64,000 nt of DNA, taken from the NCBI RefSeq assembly GCF_039929605.1, contig NZ_JBDSQX010000152.1, positions 14,339 to 78,338 on the forward strand, in the 5' to 3' direction. Every line of letters starts with the position of its first letter. The first letter of the stretch is position 1. The notes under the pieces are model-generated. The model searched no databases. It was not told where the DNA came from and saw nothing but the letters and a program-made list of their open reading frames with translations. The position numbers and the translations under genes were made by a program. This DNA comes from Pelomonas sp039929605. GTDB taxonomy: Bacteria > Pseudomonadota > Gammaproteobacteria > Burkholderiales > Burkholderiaceae_C. Positions 35,766 to 43,624 of the stretch are shown piece by piece.

Positions 35766-36098
35766 CTACACAAGCTGGCTGCGATTGACGCGCCAGCTCT
35801 GCAGCAGCTGGCGCGCCAGCGCCGGCAGCGCGCCCCGGCCCACTCGCTTGGCGAAGCCGAAGCGCTCGCCGGCATAGATGCGGTCATAGGCCATGCGCGA
35901 CACATGCGCAGGCCACCCCTGCCCGGCCATCAGCGCCGAGAAGCGCTCCAGCGCCCTCAACTCGGCCTGCACCGGCCGCTCGTGGCAAGGGATGAGGTCG
36001 TCGACGACCAGCCTCACGGCTCCGTTTGCGAGGCTGATGCGACGCGGTGCGAGGCTGGGCTGCGGCAGCGGCCGGCGGTGGCGGTGGCGGGAGTTCAT
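35766..36098 (-). CDS. Hypothetical protein
   Basis: 110 residues from ATG 36098; the upstream extension is low-complexity Arg-rich and was left out. Arg-rich start, then RISLANGAVRLVVDDLIPC and a helical C-terminus (ALPALARQLLQSWRVNRSQLV). No family recognised. It borders the A+T-richer island. Confidence 0.5.
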   Translation of the reverse strand: MNSRHRHRRPLPQPSLAPRRISLANGAVRLVVDDLIPCHERPVQAELRALERFSALMAGQGWPAHVSRMAYDRIYAGERFGFAKRVGRGALPALARQLLQSWRVNRSQLV

Positions 36099-36486
36099 GG
36101 CCGCCAAGATAGACCGAGCGCTGCGGCGCGCCTGCCGAAAAACACCGCTTCGGCGGCCGCTCGACACACGGTATGCGATCAGGCGGCCAAAGCCGTGGCT
36201 TAGCTCACGTCCGCGCTGCCGCAGCGCAGGCTCAGTCGACATGGTTTGAGCCAAGGGATTGGAGAAGCGTTGGCGCCCGCTTCAGGCTGGGTCCTGTCCT
36301 TCGCCGGCGGCGTCCGAGGTTCAGCAAAGTGCCCCGAGCGGCCGCCAACAGGTTCGACTCAGTTGCCCAAAACGAGCGTTCAAGGCTCGTTGGAAGCCGC
36401 AAGGGGTAGCCGAGCTGACGTCTTGCCCAACGTCAACCTGACTTCACAGTACGCTCACCATCATGTTAGGTGCTCAGGGACGGAAC
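36099..36486. other. Left flank of the Detocs island
   Basis: 388 bp without a convincing gene, where composition changes from GC-rich to A+T-richer. It should carry the dtc promoter. A 7-bp perfect hairpin AACGAGC/GCTCGTT lies at 36371-36391. No integrase, tRNA or att repeat was seen. Confidence 0.5.
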
Positions 36487-39400
36487 ATGGCAAATACAAA
36501 AATCGCTGCCGCTATTCAAGCAAAGATCAGAAATCCAGCAAAACGGTATTTGGGAATCTATCATTTTCGGGAGCTGATGCCTGAAGGTGAGTATTTTTCT
36601 GCGTACCGAAAGATTTTCCCGCTTAAAGGTTCATTGCAAGACTATCACGGCCCTGCATTTCCGCGATCGGCCTCACAGTTATTCTCTTCAAGAACTCCAC
36701 GCGAGGCAAGTAACGCGGTTCGCGAGATGTTGTGGGGTCTGGCGCGAGCGACCGTTTTTTCTCAAGAGATTGCCGATTTCCTTACACAGAGAGTTCTGTT
36801 TGAGAAAGCCATCCTGCGTAGTGATTATGAGAGCGCCTCGGCTGTTCTTGACGGTATCGAATCGGCATTTGGAAAATCGATCTGGTTGTACCAAAACAGG
36901 ATTGCGTGCTCATATATTTCGCCGCGAGATAGCGCTCCGGCGGAAATGGCTAGAAAAACGCTTGAAGAAGTGCATCTCAACGGTAGATTGCACGTTCTGG
37001 TGTACTTTATTGCCAAGCGGGCAGAAGGGGCGAATCTTCGGGATAAGATTCGCGAGGACATTGCAGAAAGCGTCCAGTCGCCAATATACAAGTCCTATTA
37101 TCAGGCGAAAGTATTTGATCTAGTTACTTCCTCTGAGCAAGCCGTCTCCAGTCGCCTTTTTGTTGATTCCCAGGCTTCGGTAATCGATCACTACGAGAGT
37201 CTCGTCCATTGCCTACAAGCGGCGACCTCAGATGACATGCTTCCGGCTGAGCTGACGAGCCCAATACTAAAAGCCGTGAATCGTTTATACCGAGAGACTT
37301 CTGACTCTCGACTTGGCGGGGTCGTCACGATGCTCGGCGGCCCTGTGAATTTCAATGCTCTATCCCTTCGACACGCTACGCGCGCTCAATCAATCGAACG
37401 ATACACGGCTGGTGACTATCCTGCTTGTAAGAGCCTGACGAAAGGATTGTTGGATGAGGATCCCACTGATGGAGCGATGCGGGTCCTCTATGTCAAAGCG
37501 TGCGTCGCTTTAGATGAGGCGTTAACTGGTAGCGAGAATATAGGCGAATTAGTTAATCAGCACCTTTTCAGCGTTCTATCTGCAGGAGCAGCGTTCTTTA
37601 AAGGTGCACACAACTTATTCATATTGGCTGATCGTTTCGCGGACCATTGCTGGGCGCTTTATCTACGCGTCGTGGTCATGTATGAGATCACGCCTGAACA
37701 AGATAAGAACGTTCAGGACTGGATGCGAGACATGTTCACGAGGGATCCATACACCACGCCGTTTACCGCGCTCTGCATGGTAGCGCCTGAGCGTGAAGCC
37801 GTGATTGAGAAGCTGAAGACTGCGGGAAAATTCCCGATAACATCGGCACTGGTTGAAGACGTCATTGGTAGCAAATGCTCCAATAAACTGGATATACGGG
37901 TGGCGCGATACAGGGCTCGTTTTCTACTCGTGCAAAAGTGCTATGTGGAAGCAACTGCGCTGTATATCCGCGTAGTAGAAAGCGACACAAGGGCAGCGGT
38001 GAAGCTCCGCTGTGCGGGCGGGGCGGCGCTAGCTTTGATGCTCGATGGCAAATATCTGGAAGCCGTCGATATGGTTGTTGGCGCATACATGAATTCCCCT
38101 GATGCGCCGACCTTGCTCCCTACCACGCGCCTCGTTGAATGTTTGCCGGATATTGATTTATGGCCCAATAGCATTTGCATGGGGATCTTGTTGAGCCTCG
38201 ATCAGCAGGTCAATGGCGAACCTGGAGATATGAGCATACCTCGACTGGCCTTCGAGAGGTTTTGTACAGAAAATGAAATATACACTCCGTTCCAGCTTCT
38301 TGCGCGAAGCGACCAGTTCGGAGTGGACTTCGTGGCCGCCTATTTGAAATACGTTTGGCAACCCGAGGTTATGCGCCAGACCCTAATTTATAATTCCGCA
38401 GAGGAAATAGAAGAGGCGCGTATAGAGGCGTGCAAGGTCTTGGCGCAAGTTGACCCCGAAAATGCCAAGGTGTACCACGAGGAGCTTGCCTCTCGTATTA
38501 AGCAGCAGGAAATAGCAAAAACTACTGCGTTGGTTGAGAAAAGCAAGGTGCACGTTGACATTGAAGCCATCAAGCGCTCGCTGAAGGGGCGCCTAAAAAA
38601 TCCATATGCACAATACAAAGGTTCCGTCGGGGCTCACGGCAAGTCAATCGACGATTTGCTGCGCAAGTTTGAAAATGCCGTTGCGGGCATGGAAGGACAG
38701 GCTTCAGTTCCGTTCCTATTGTCCAAGGTGCATCTCGTTGATTTCGAAGAACCTCCCAGTCAAGCGGACATTCAGTTCACCGCAATATTTGAAGAGATAT
38801 CTAAGGAGTTCCTGACCGGCGATCACGGTCTCAATGCCTATTTGAGCACCCGTGTTCGACACGGAAAGTTCGTCGATGCCCTTCGCAAAGCGGTCATGGA
38901 TGAGCATCTGGTAACTGCGAAGAATTCATCAGGCGAGTATTCTAAAAACGTGTATTGGCAGCAGCGCGTTCCGGAAGATGCAGCTAAAGAAGCACTAGTA
39001 GCACTAGTAGCACTGGATAAGTTCTCAAGCACTTTTGATGACCTGTTGTCAAAAACAAGAGATGAGCGTATACAGATTCAATCGTTTTACGGTTTTAGGC
39101 CTGGCGACAAGCAGTCTGCCGCTCTTTTTAAGTATTTTTTCTCCACGCTGGAGAAGAAGCTCTTCCAACGATATGACGCGGACTTCAAGGATCTGGATGA
39201 GCTTATCGTTCGCTGTGTAGACGCGCTGTGGGAAAAGACTGACGATAACTTGTCAAGAGTCAGGCTGTACTTGGAACAACTGCTGCGTGTTGAGCTTATG
39301 GAAGCCTTCAATCAGCTAGACGCGGAGCTGTCCGTCGTCGCAATTCGCACCGGTCTGGGCGGGTTGCAGAATGCCACGGCCCGCGCGCGCACTGCGACTC

Positions 39401-39951
39401 AACAGGCCTTGGAGAACGTTATTGGTTGGTTCCGGCGCAGCGAAGTTTATGACCGCAAGGATTTTGACATCGACTTCCCGCCGCAGATAGCTGCGGCGAT
39501 GGTCAATCGCACAATGTCCATCCCAAATCCTTGGATAGGCCCGCAATGCGCCATCGAGACTGCGGACGCACAGCTTCCTGGACGCTCATTGGATACGTTA
39601 GTCGACATCTTTTATGTGCTGTTTGAGAATGCTGTTAAGCATTCTCAAGACGCAGGAGTCGCTCTGCGTGTTGATATTTCGCTTTCCTATGTGAGCGGAG
39701 ACTTCAGGGGTGAAGTATTGAGCGACGCTGGTTTGCCGAGCGATGAGCAACTTAGCCATTTGGAGCATTTGAGGGAGACGTTGGCCACGCCGGAGTCTCG
39801 TAGACTTGCACAAGGAGAGGGTCGAAGTGGATTTCGAAAGATCTACATTGCCCTCGATAGTCCTTTATACAAGAATCCACTACTGTCGTTTGGGTACGAG
39901 GGATCTAAATTCCGAGTTGTTTTTTCCTTCAAAACTGCGGAGCTGCAATGA
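36487..39951 (+). CDS. dtcA: DtcA-like sensor histidine kinase of a Detocs defence system
   Basis: 1154 residues from ATG 36487 (AGGGACGGAAC upstream; an earlier ATG at 36463 has no ribosome site). The first ~620 residues are helical repeats with TPR-like pairs (for example KCYVEATALYIRVVES and GKYLEAVDMVVGAYMN). A C-terminal GHKL-type ATPase is seen in DIFYVLFENAVKHSQ (N-box Glu1047-Asn1048) and GEGRSGFRKI (1110-1119). No His occurs in the helices right before the ATPase; the best phospho-acceptor candidate is His792 in LSTRVRHGKF. Known Detocs DtcA proteins sense phage infection and phosphorylate DtcB/DtcC. Base composition differs sharply from neighbours. ATGA overlap with dtcB. Confidence 0.85.
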   Translation: MANTKIAAAIQAKIRNPAKRYLGIYHFRELMPEGEYFSAYRKIFPLKGSLQDYHGPAFPRSASQLFSSRTPREASNAVREMLWGLARATVFSQEIADFLTQRVLFEKAILRSDYESASAVLDGIESAFGKSIWLYQNRIACSYISPRDSAPAEMARKTLEEVHLNGRLHVLVYFIAKRAEGANLRDKIREDIAESVQSPIYKSYYQAKVFDLVTSSEQAVSSRLFVDSQASVIDHYESLVHCLQAATSDDMLPAELTSPILKAVNRLYRETSDSRLGGVVTMLGGPVNFNALSLRHATRAQSIERYTAGDYPACKSLTKGLLDEDPTDGAMRVLYVKACVALDEALTGSENIGELVNQHLFSVLSAGAAFFKGAHNLFILADRFADHCWALYLRVVVMYEITPEQDKNVQDWMRDMFTRDPYTTPFTALCMVAPEREAVIEKLKTAGKFPITSALVEDVIGSKCSNKLDIRVARYRARFLLVQKCYVEATALYIRVVESDTRAAVKLRCAGGAALALMLDGKYLEAVDMVVGAYMNSPDAPTLLPTTRLVECLPDIDLWPNSICMGILLSLDQQVNGEPGDMSIPRLAFERFCTENEIYTPFQLLARSDQFGVDFVAAYLKYVWQPEVMRQTLIYNSAEEIEEARIEACKVLAQVDPENAKVYHEELASRIKQQEIAKTTALVEKSKVHVDIEAIKRSLKGRLKNPYAQYKGSVGAHGKSIDDLLRKFENAVAGMEGQASVPFLLSKVHLVDFEEPPSQADIQFTAIFEEISKEFLTGDHGLNAYLSTRVRHGKFVDALRKAVMDEHLVTAKNSSGEYSKNVYWQQRVPEDAAKEALVALVALDKFSSTFDDLLSKTRDERIQIQSFYGFRPGDKQSAALFKYFFSTLEKKLFQRYDADFKDLDELIVRCVDALWEKTDDNLSRVRLYLEQLLRVELMEAFNQLDAELSVVAIRTGLGGLQNATARARTATQQALENVIGWFRRSEVYDRKDFDIDFPPQIAAAMVNRTMSIPNPWIGPQCAIETADAQLPGRSLDTLVDIFYVLFENAVKHSQDAGVALRVDISLSYVSGDFRGEVLSDAGLPSDEQLSHLEHLRETLATPESRRLAQGEGRSGFRKIYIALDSPLYKNPLLSFGYEGSKFRVVFSFKTAELQ
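38992..39009 (+). repeat. Tandem 9-bp repeat inside dtcA
   Basis: GCACTAGTA occurs twice in exact tandem (38992-39000, 39001-39009), followed by a partial third copy, encoding Ala-Leu-Val-Ala-Leu-Val-Ala-Leu. Unit length keeps the frame, so copy-number changes would shift the linker length rather than break the gene. Confidence 0.7.
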
Positions 39952-40403
39952 ACTTGCTGTTTGTGGAAGACGATGAAGACAAGGCAAACAAGATCATTAT
40001 TGAGCTCGAGGGGAAACACCCAGAGGTGACTCTACTGCGCGCTCGGTCATTTACGTCTGCACTTCAGATGCTGGTTAAGCGCAAGAACGAGATAGCCGGA
40101 ATTGTTTTGGATATGAGCATGCCCAATTACGATAATTCTTTGGAGGCGCCAGAGCATTTTGCTGGTCGGGATCTCCTAAAACAATGCAAACTGAGAAAAA
40201 TCGAGAAGCCCACTGTCGTTGTGACAATGTTGGATAGATTTGGGAGCGGCTCAGCCCAGCTGACTTTGGAGCAATTAGATCGTCAGTTGGAAGAGGAGTT
40301 TTGTCCAGCATACTTGGGTGTTGTCTACTTTAGTTCGACTCAAGAAGCATGGAAAAGTCAGCTTAGTGGGTTCGTTACGAAGATCATGGAATCTGCCAAA
40401 TGA
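39948..40403 (+). CDS. dtcB: DtcB-like stand-alone receiver of a Detocs system
   Basis: 151 residues. Receiver domain with acidic cluster Glu7-Asp8-Asp9, phospho-acceptor Asp55 (GIVLDMSMPN) and Thr93 (VVVTMLDRF). The usual lysine after the fourth strand seems absent (YLGVVYFSS region). There is no output domain. In characterised Detocs systems DtcB acts as a phosphate sink that limits accidental activation of the effector. Start overlaps dtcA stop; stop overlaps dtcC start (both ATGA). Confidence 0.85.
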   Translation: MNLLFVEDDEDKANKIIIELEGKHPEVTLLRARSFTSALQMLVKRKNEIAGIVLDMSMPNYDNSLEAPEHFAGRDLLKQCKLRKIEKPTVVVTMLDRFGSGSAQLTLEQLDRQLEEEFCPAYLGVVYFSSTQEAWKSQLSGFVTKIMESAK

Positions 40404-41608
40404 ATGTCTTGATAGTCGATGACACGCACCAGAAGGTGGAAAAGGTCTATGACGTGCTCAAATCTCTTGATCTAGCGGTGCAGATCGTTCATGAGACGAA
40501 CGTCGCATCTGCGCGCAGAAGGCTGAGAAAAGAGAAGTTCGATTTGCTGCTCATCGATCTAAAACTGCCGCCAAATGCGGGGGCTGCGCCCGCAGAACGT
40601 GGAGGCCTAGATTTTTTTGATTTGCTTCTTCTAGACAATAGGTCTAGCTTTCCGGGTGACGTCGTTTTCGTCACTAGCGAAGATGGGCTATTTGCTAAGA
40701 TGCAGAGCGAAGTGCTGATCCGCGGGTGCGCCATTTGCGAAATATCGGATCGCGCGGATGATTGGAAGACGCACCTTTCCGGCAAGGCCACGCTAGCGCT
40801 CAAGCGGGCGGCACGAAGCATTCCCAAGGTTGATGTGGCGGTCGTAACTGCCATGGGCTCCGAGTTGGAAGCCGTGCTCCAGCTGGAATATGGCTGGACT
40901 GACTTTCGCATTCCGGAGGACCCCACGCTTTATCGCTTTGGGAAAATTCAACTGCAAAATGGCGAGATCTTTTCAATCGTCGCCGCCAGTGCCCTGAGGA
41001 AAGGTATGGCGGCTTCTGCTGCGATCGCGACTAAGCTTGTTTTGAACTTTGAGCCGTCACTGCTAGCGATGACAGGTATCTGTGCGGGAGTTAAGGGAAA
41101 AGCAAATCTTGGCGACGTGATTGTCGGGTCGCCAACGTGGGACTGGGGGAGTGGCAAGCATGCCGAGGCCGATGAGGGATCGAACGTGTTTCGGCTCTCC
41201 CCTAAGCAAGCGGATCTCGGTGTCGGCATCGAGAATATGTGTGACGAAATCTCTCGATGTGGGACGTTTGCGGCTCGCGTGCGCGACGGTTGGCGGCGAG
41301 ATTTGCCTTCGGGAAAATTCGGATGCCATGTCGGCCCGATGGCTTCCGGCGCTAGTGTGATTGCTAACGAATCCGTGGCGCTTGAAATTGTGAATCAGAA
41401 TCGTGATCTCATTGCCATCGAGATGGAAGCGTTTGCCGTAATGGTGGCTACGGAATACGCGACCACCCGCCCGACGATGGGTATCGCCATAAAGAGCGTT
41501 TGTGACTATGCCGATAGTCAAAAGCATGACGGATGGCAGCCCTACGCGGCTTACACCAGCGCGTCGTTTGCTGATGAACTTTTCAAACGCTTTCTGGCTG
41601 CGCAGTAG
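40400..41608 (+). CDS. dtcC: DtcC-like effector: receiver fused to PNP-superfamily nucleosidase
   Basis: 402 residues. N-terminal receiver (1-135): Asp7-Asp8, phospho-acceptor Asp53 (LLIDLKLPP), Thr92. C-terminal phosphorylase-superfamily domain (145-402) with VAVVTAMGSELEAV, MTGICAGVKGKANLGDVIVG, GPMASGASVIANES, ribose-binding Glu341/Glu343 (AIEMEAFAVM) and catalytic Asp369 (SVCDYADS). In Detocs the phosphorylated effector removes adenine from ATP, collapsing energy metabolism so the phage cannot replicate. Last gene of the operon. Confidence 0.87.
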   Translation: MNVLIVDDTHQKVEKVYDVLKSLDLAVQIVHETNVASARRRLRKEKFDLLLIDLKLPPNAGAAPAERGGLDFFDLLLLDNRSSFPGDVVFVTSEDGLFAKMQSEVLIRGCAICEISDRADDWKTHLSGKATLALKRAARSIPKVDVAVVTAMGSELEAVLQLEYGWTDFRIPEDPTLYRFGKIQLQNGEIFSIVAASALRKGMAASAAIATKLVLNFEPSLLAMTGICAGVKGKANLGDVIVGSPTWDWGSGKHAEADEGSNVFRLSPKQADLGVGIENMCDEISRCGTFAARVRDGWRRDLPSGKFGCHVGPMASGASVIANESVALEIVNQNRDLIAIEMEAFAVMVATEYATTRPTMGIAIKSVCDYADSQKHDGWQPYAAYTSASFADELFKRFLAAQ

Positions 41609-42064
41609 GCCGCTGCGCTTCATTAACGTTCGACGAGCAACCTAGTTTGCGGTTGTTGATCGCCACTTTGGGGCGGCTGGTTCTGGAGGGCAAAGCGCCG
41701 GCTAGGCCAGTCACGCTGAGCGCCCTGTGTTGGTGGGAGCTCTCGTGCTCACTGGTCCGCGTACGACTCAGGCCAGTCTGAAGTTCGTTGCAAGCAGCGG
41801 CTTTGGGCACTTTGCTGTCGCACGGACGATGGCCGCGACGGTCAGCAACCGCTGCAGAGCAACCGCTCGTCATGAGATGACGGCTCCTAGCTGACATCGG
41901 ATTCGGAAACCCAAGGCATCGGCCACTGTCCAACAGGATCTCTCTCACAGCCTGCGCGCAGCAGACGCGATCCCAACTGAAATGCTTGGGCGTACCCGGG
42001 ATCGCCACTGGACGGCGAAATGGACAGGCAGCACGCGCCACCACGCCGCCGCCCCGCTCGTCGA
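41609..42064. other. Right flank of the Detocs island
   Basis: 456 bp with no convincing gene on either strand. Composition is intermediate and returns to GC-rich towards 42 kb. No integrase, tRNA gene, insertion sequence end or repeat shared with the left flank was seen. Confidence 0.5.
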
Positions 42065-43444
42065 TCACTCGGTCGGTCCGTCCGTTGGCCGGGACGGCTG
42101 CGCCAGCAGGCGCTTGCGCACCGCATAGATGTTGTTGCGCAGCGCGTAAAGCTCTTCGGCATAGGACAGCGGCACCGCAATGCGGTGGGTGACACGGTCC
42201 AGCTCGTCCAGCTCGTCGAGCAAAGCGGCGCGCTCGCCTGTGCCGGTTTCCAGCTTGGCTTCCACCTCGCGTAGCCGCGCATACCAGCGGAACACGCGCG
42301 AGCGCACGCGGAAGGTGTAGAGCGGCGGCACGACGCGCGACAGCGGCAGCATCAGCACCAGCAGGCCGCCGAGCACCAGCCACATGCGCTCCAGCAGATT
42401 GCCGGCCCAGAAGGGCAGGTAGCGCGCCCAGGCCGGCGGCGTGCCGTTGATCGCGCGGTCGCCCTCGGCACTGACAGGCAGCTCGCTGGTGCGGGTGTTG
42501 GGGAAGTCGCGCGCGCCATTGAACCAGCCGGCCTCGCTGTGCTGGCTCAGCGCCGCCTGCGCGAACAGCTGGCGCAGCGCAGGGTGCGTCTGCTCGCGCG
42601 CCAACAGGGCGGTGGTGGTGGCGAGCAGCGGCACGTCGTGAGGTGGCAAATCGGCCGCCAGGTCCACCACACCGCGCGGCAGCCGCACGGTGGACAGGAA
42701 GGGCAAGTGGCGCGAATAGGCCTCGTCCTGCTCGAAGGCCATCAGCGCAATGGCCGGGTCGCGCAGCAGCGCGCGGATCAGGTCGTCCTGCGGCGCCGAG
42801 ATCAGCACCGTGGCGTCCAGCCGGCCCTGGCGCAGGGCCGCGCCGGCAGAGTCAGGCGCCAGGTTGGACAGCTGCAGATCGGTCGGCTTCAGCTGATTCA
42901 GCGCCAGCAACTTCTCAACAATCTGCGGCACACCACTGCCGTCCTGATCCACGTTGACTCGCAGGCCGCGCAGCTGGGCCAGGCGCTGCAGTTCGCCGCC
43001 GGGTTGGCGGCGCGCGATGCCGAGATCGCGGCGATAGAAGATCCAGATCGGCTCGTAGAACAGGCTGCCCAGAGAGGTAATGCCGGCCTCGGTATCGGCC
43101 GCCGGATCGGCCATGCCGCCGCGTACGAAGCCCACATCGGCCGTGCCCGCGCGCAATTGGGCCAGATCGTCCTGTGCGCCTTCGCTGGCAATCAGCTTCA
43201 CCTGGATGCGCTCGCGCGCCAGCGCCTTCGCATAGCCCTCACCGAAGCTGGCGTAGGCACTGCCGGCCGGGCCGGTGGCCAGCCGCACCTGGCGCGGCGG
43301 CTGCGGATCCAGCCACCAGTAGGCCGCCACCAGCAGGCCTCCGCCAAGCAGCAGCAGAGGGCCCATCGAGACCGTCATGTCGCGCAGCGTCTGCAACAGC
43401 AGGCGCAGGCTGCGGGTGGCATTCCATTGCTGAATCGGGGTCAT
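42065..43444 (-). CDS. TAXI-family solute-binding protein (TRAP-type), membrane-anchored
   Basis: 459 residues from ATG 43444. A TM at about 28-46, then a TAXI periplasmic binding domain (VRLATGPAGSAYASFGEGYAK, LRAGTADVGFVRGG, LRGLRVNVDQDGSGV), and near residue 360 a second TM pair region (LLERMWLVLGGLLVLMLPLS) followed by a cytoplasmic coiled segment. No TRAP permease is next to it, and the extra C-terminal membrane and cytoplasmic part suggests sensing rather than uptake. The start overlaps a small ORF upstream. Confidence 0.85.
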   Translation of the reverse strand: MTPIQQWNATRSLRLLLQTLRDMTVSMGPLLLLGGGLLVAAYWWLDPQPPRQVRLATGPAGSAYASFGEGYAKALARERIQVKLIASEGAQDDLAQLRAGTADVGFVRGGMADPAADTEAGITSLGSLFYEPIWIFYRRDLGIARRQPGGELQRLAQLRGLRVNVDQDGSGVPQIVEKLLALNQLKPTDLQLSNLAPDSAGAALRQGRLDATVLISAPQDDLIRALLRDPAIALMAFEQDEAYSRHLPFLSTVRLPRGVVDLAADLPPHDVPLLATTTALLAREQTHPALRQLFAQAALSQHSEAGWFNGARDFPNTRTSELPVSAEGDRAINGTPPAWARYLPFWAGNLLERMWLVLGGLLVLMLPLSRVVPPLYTFRVRSRVFRWYARLREVEAKLETGTGERAALLDELDELDRVTHRIAVPLSYAEELYALRNNIYAVRKRLLAQPSRPTDGPTE

Positions 43445-43566
43445 GGCTTGCCGTCCTGAGCTGGCAAGGCCTGGGCCTGCATGTTGCCGAGTCGCTCGCA
43501 GGGCTGGGCGCCCGCATGAGTCGTGGCCGCAAGGGTGAGCATGATCGTGATGCCGAGGCATCGCAT
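43441..43566 (-). CDS. 41-residue small secreted protein overlapping the TAXI gene
   Basis: A short ORF with a clean signal peptide: start MRCLGITIMLTLAATTHAGA, then a mature part of about 21 residues (from QPCERLGNMQ to AQDGKP). AAAGG lies upstream. Its TGA overlaps the ATG of the TAXI gene (ATGA), the coupling seen in real gene pairs of this genome. Too small to match to a family. It could instead be a leader whose only role is translational coupling. Confidence 0.5.
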   Translation of the reverse strand: MRCLGITIMLTLAATTHAGAQPCERLGNMQAQALPAQDGKP

Positions 43567-43624
43567 GGGCGGGGCCTTTGCCGATGGAGGATCGGCGCAT
43601 CGTATTAGGGCCGTGCTGGCCGGG

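Noticed and set aside
36345..36365. GGTTCGACTC near the island edge considered as a tRNA T-arm
   Set aside because: The flanking bases do not form a T-stem and no anticodon or acceptor arm can be folded around it.
41609..42064. Right island flank searched for an integrase remnant or att site
   Set aside because: No frame with integrase motifs and no direct repeat matching the left flank could be found by eye.
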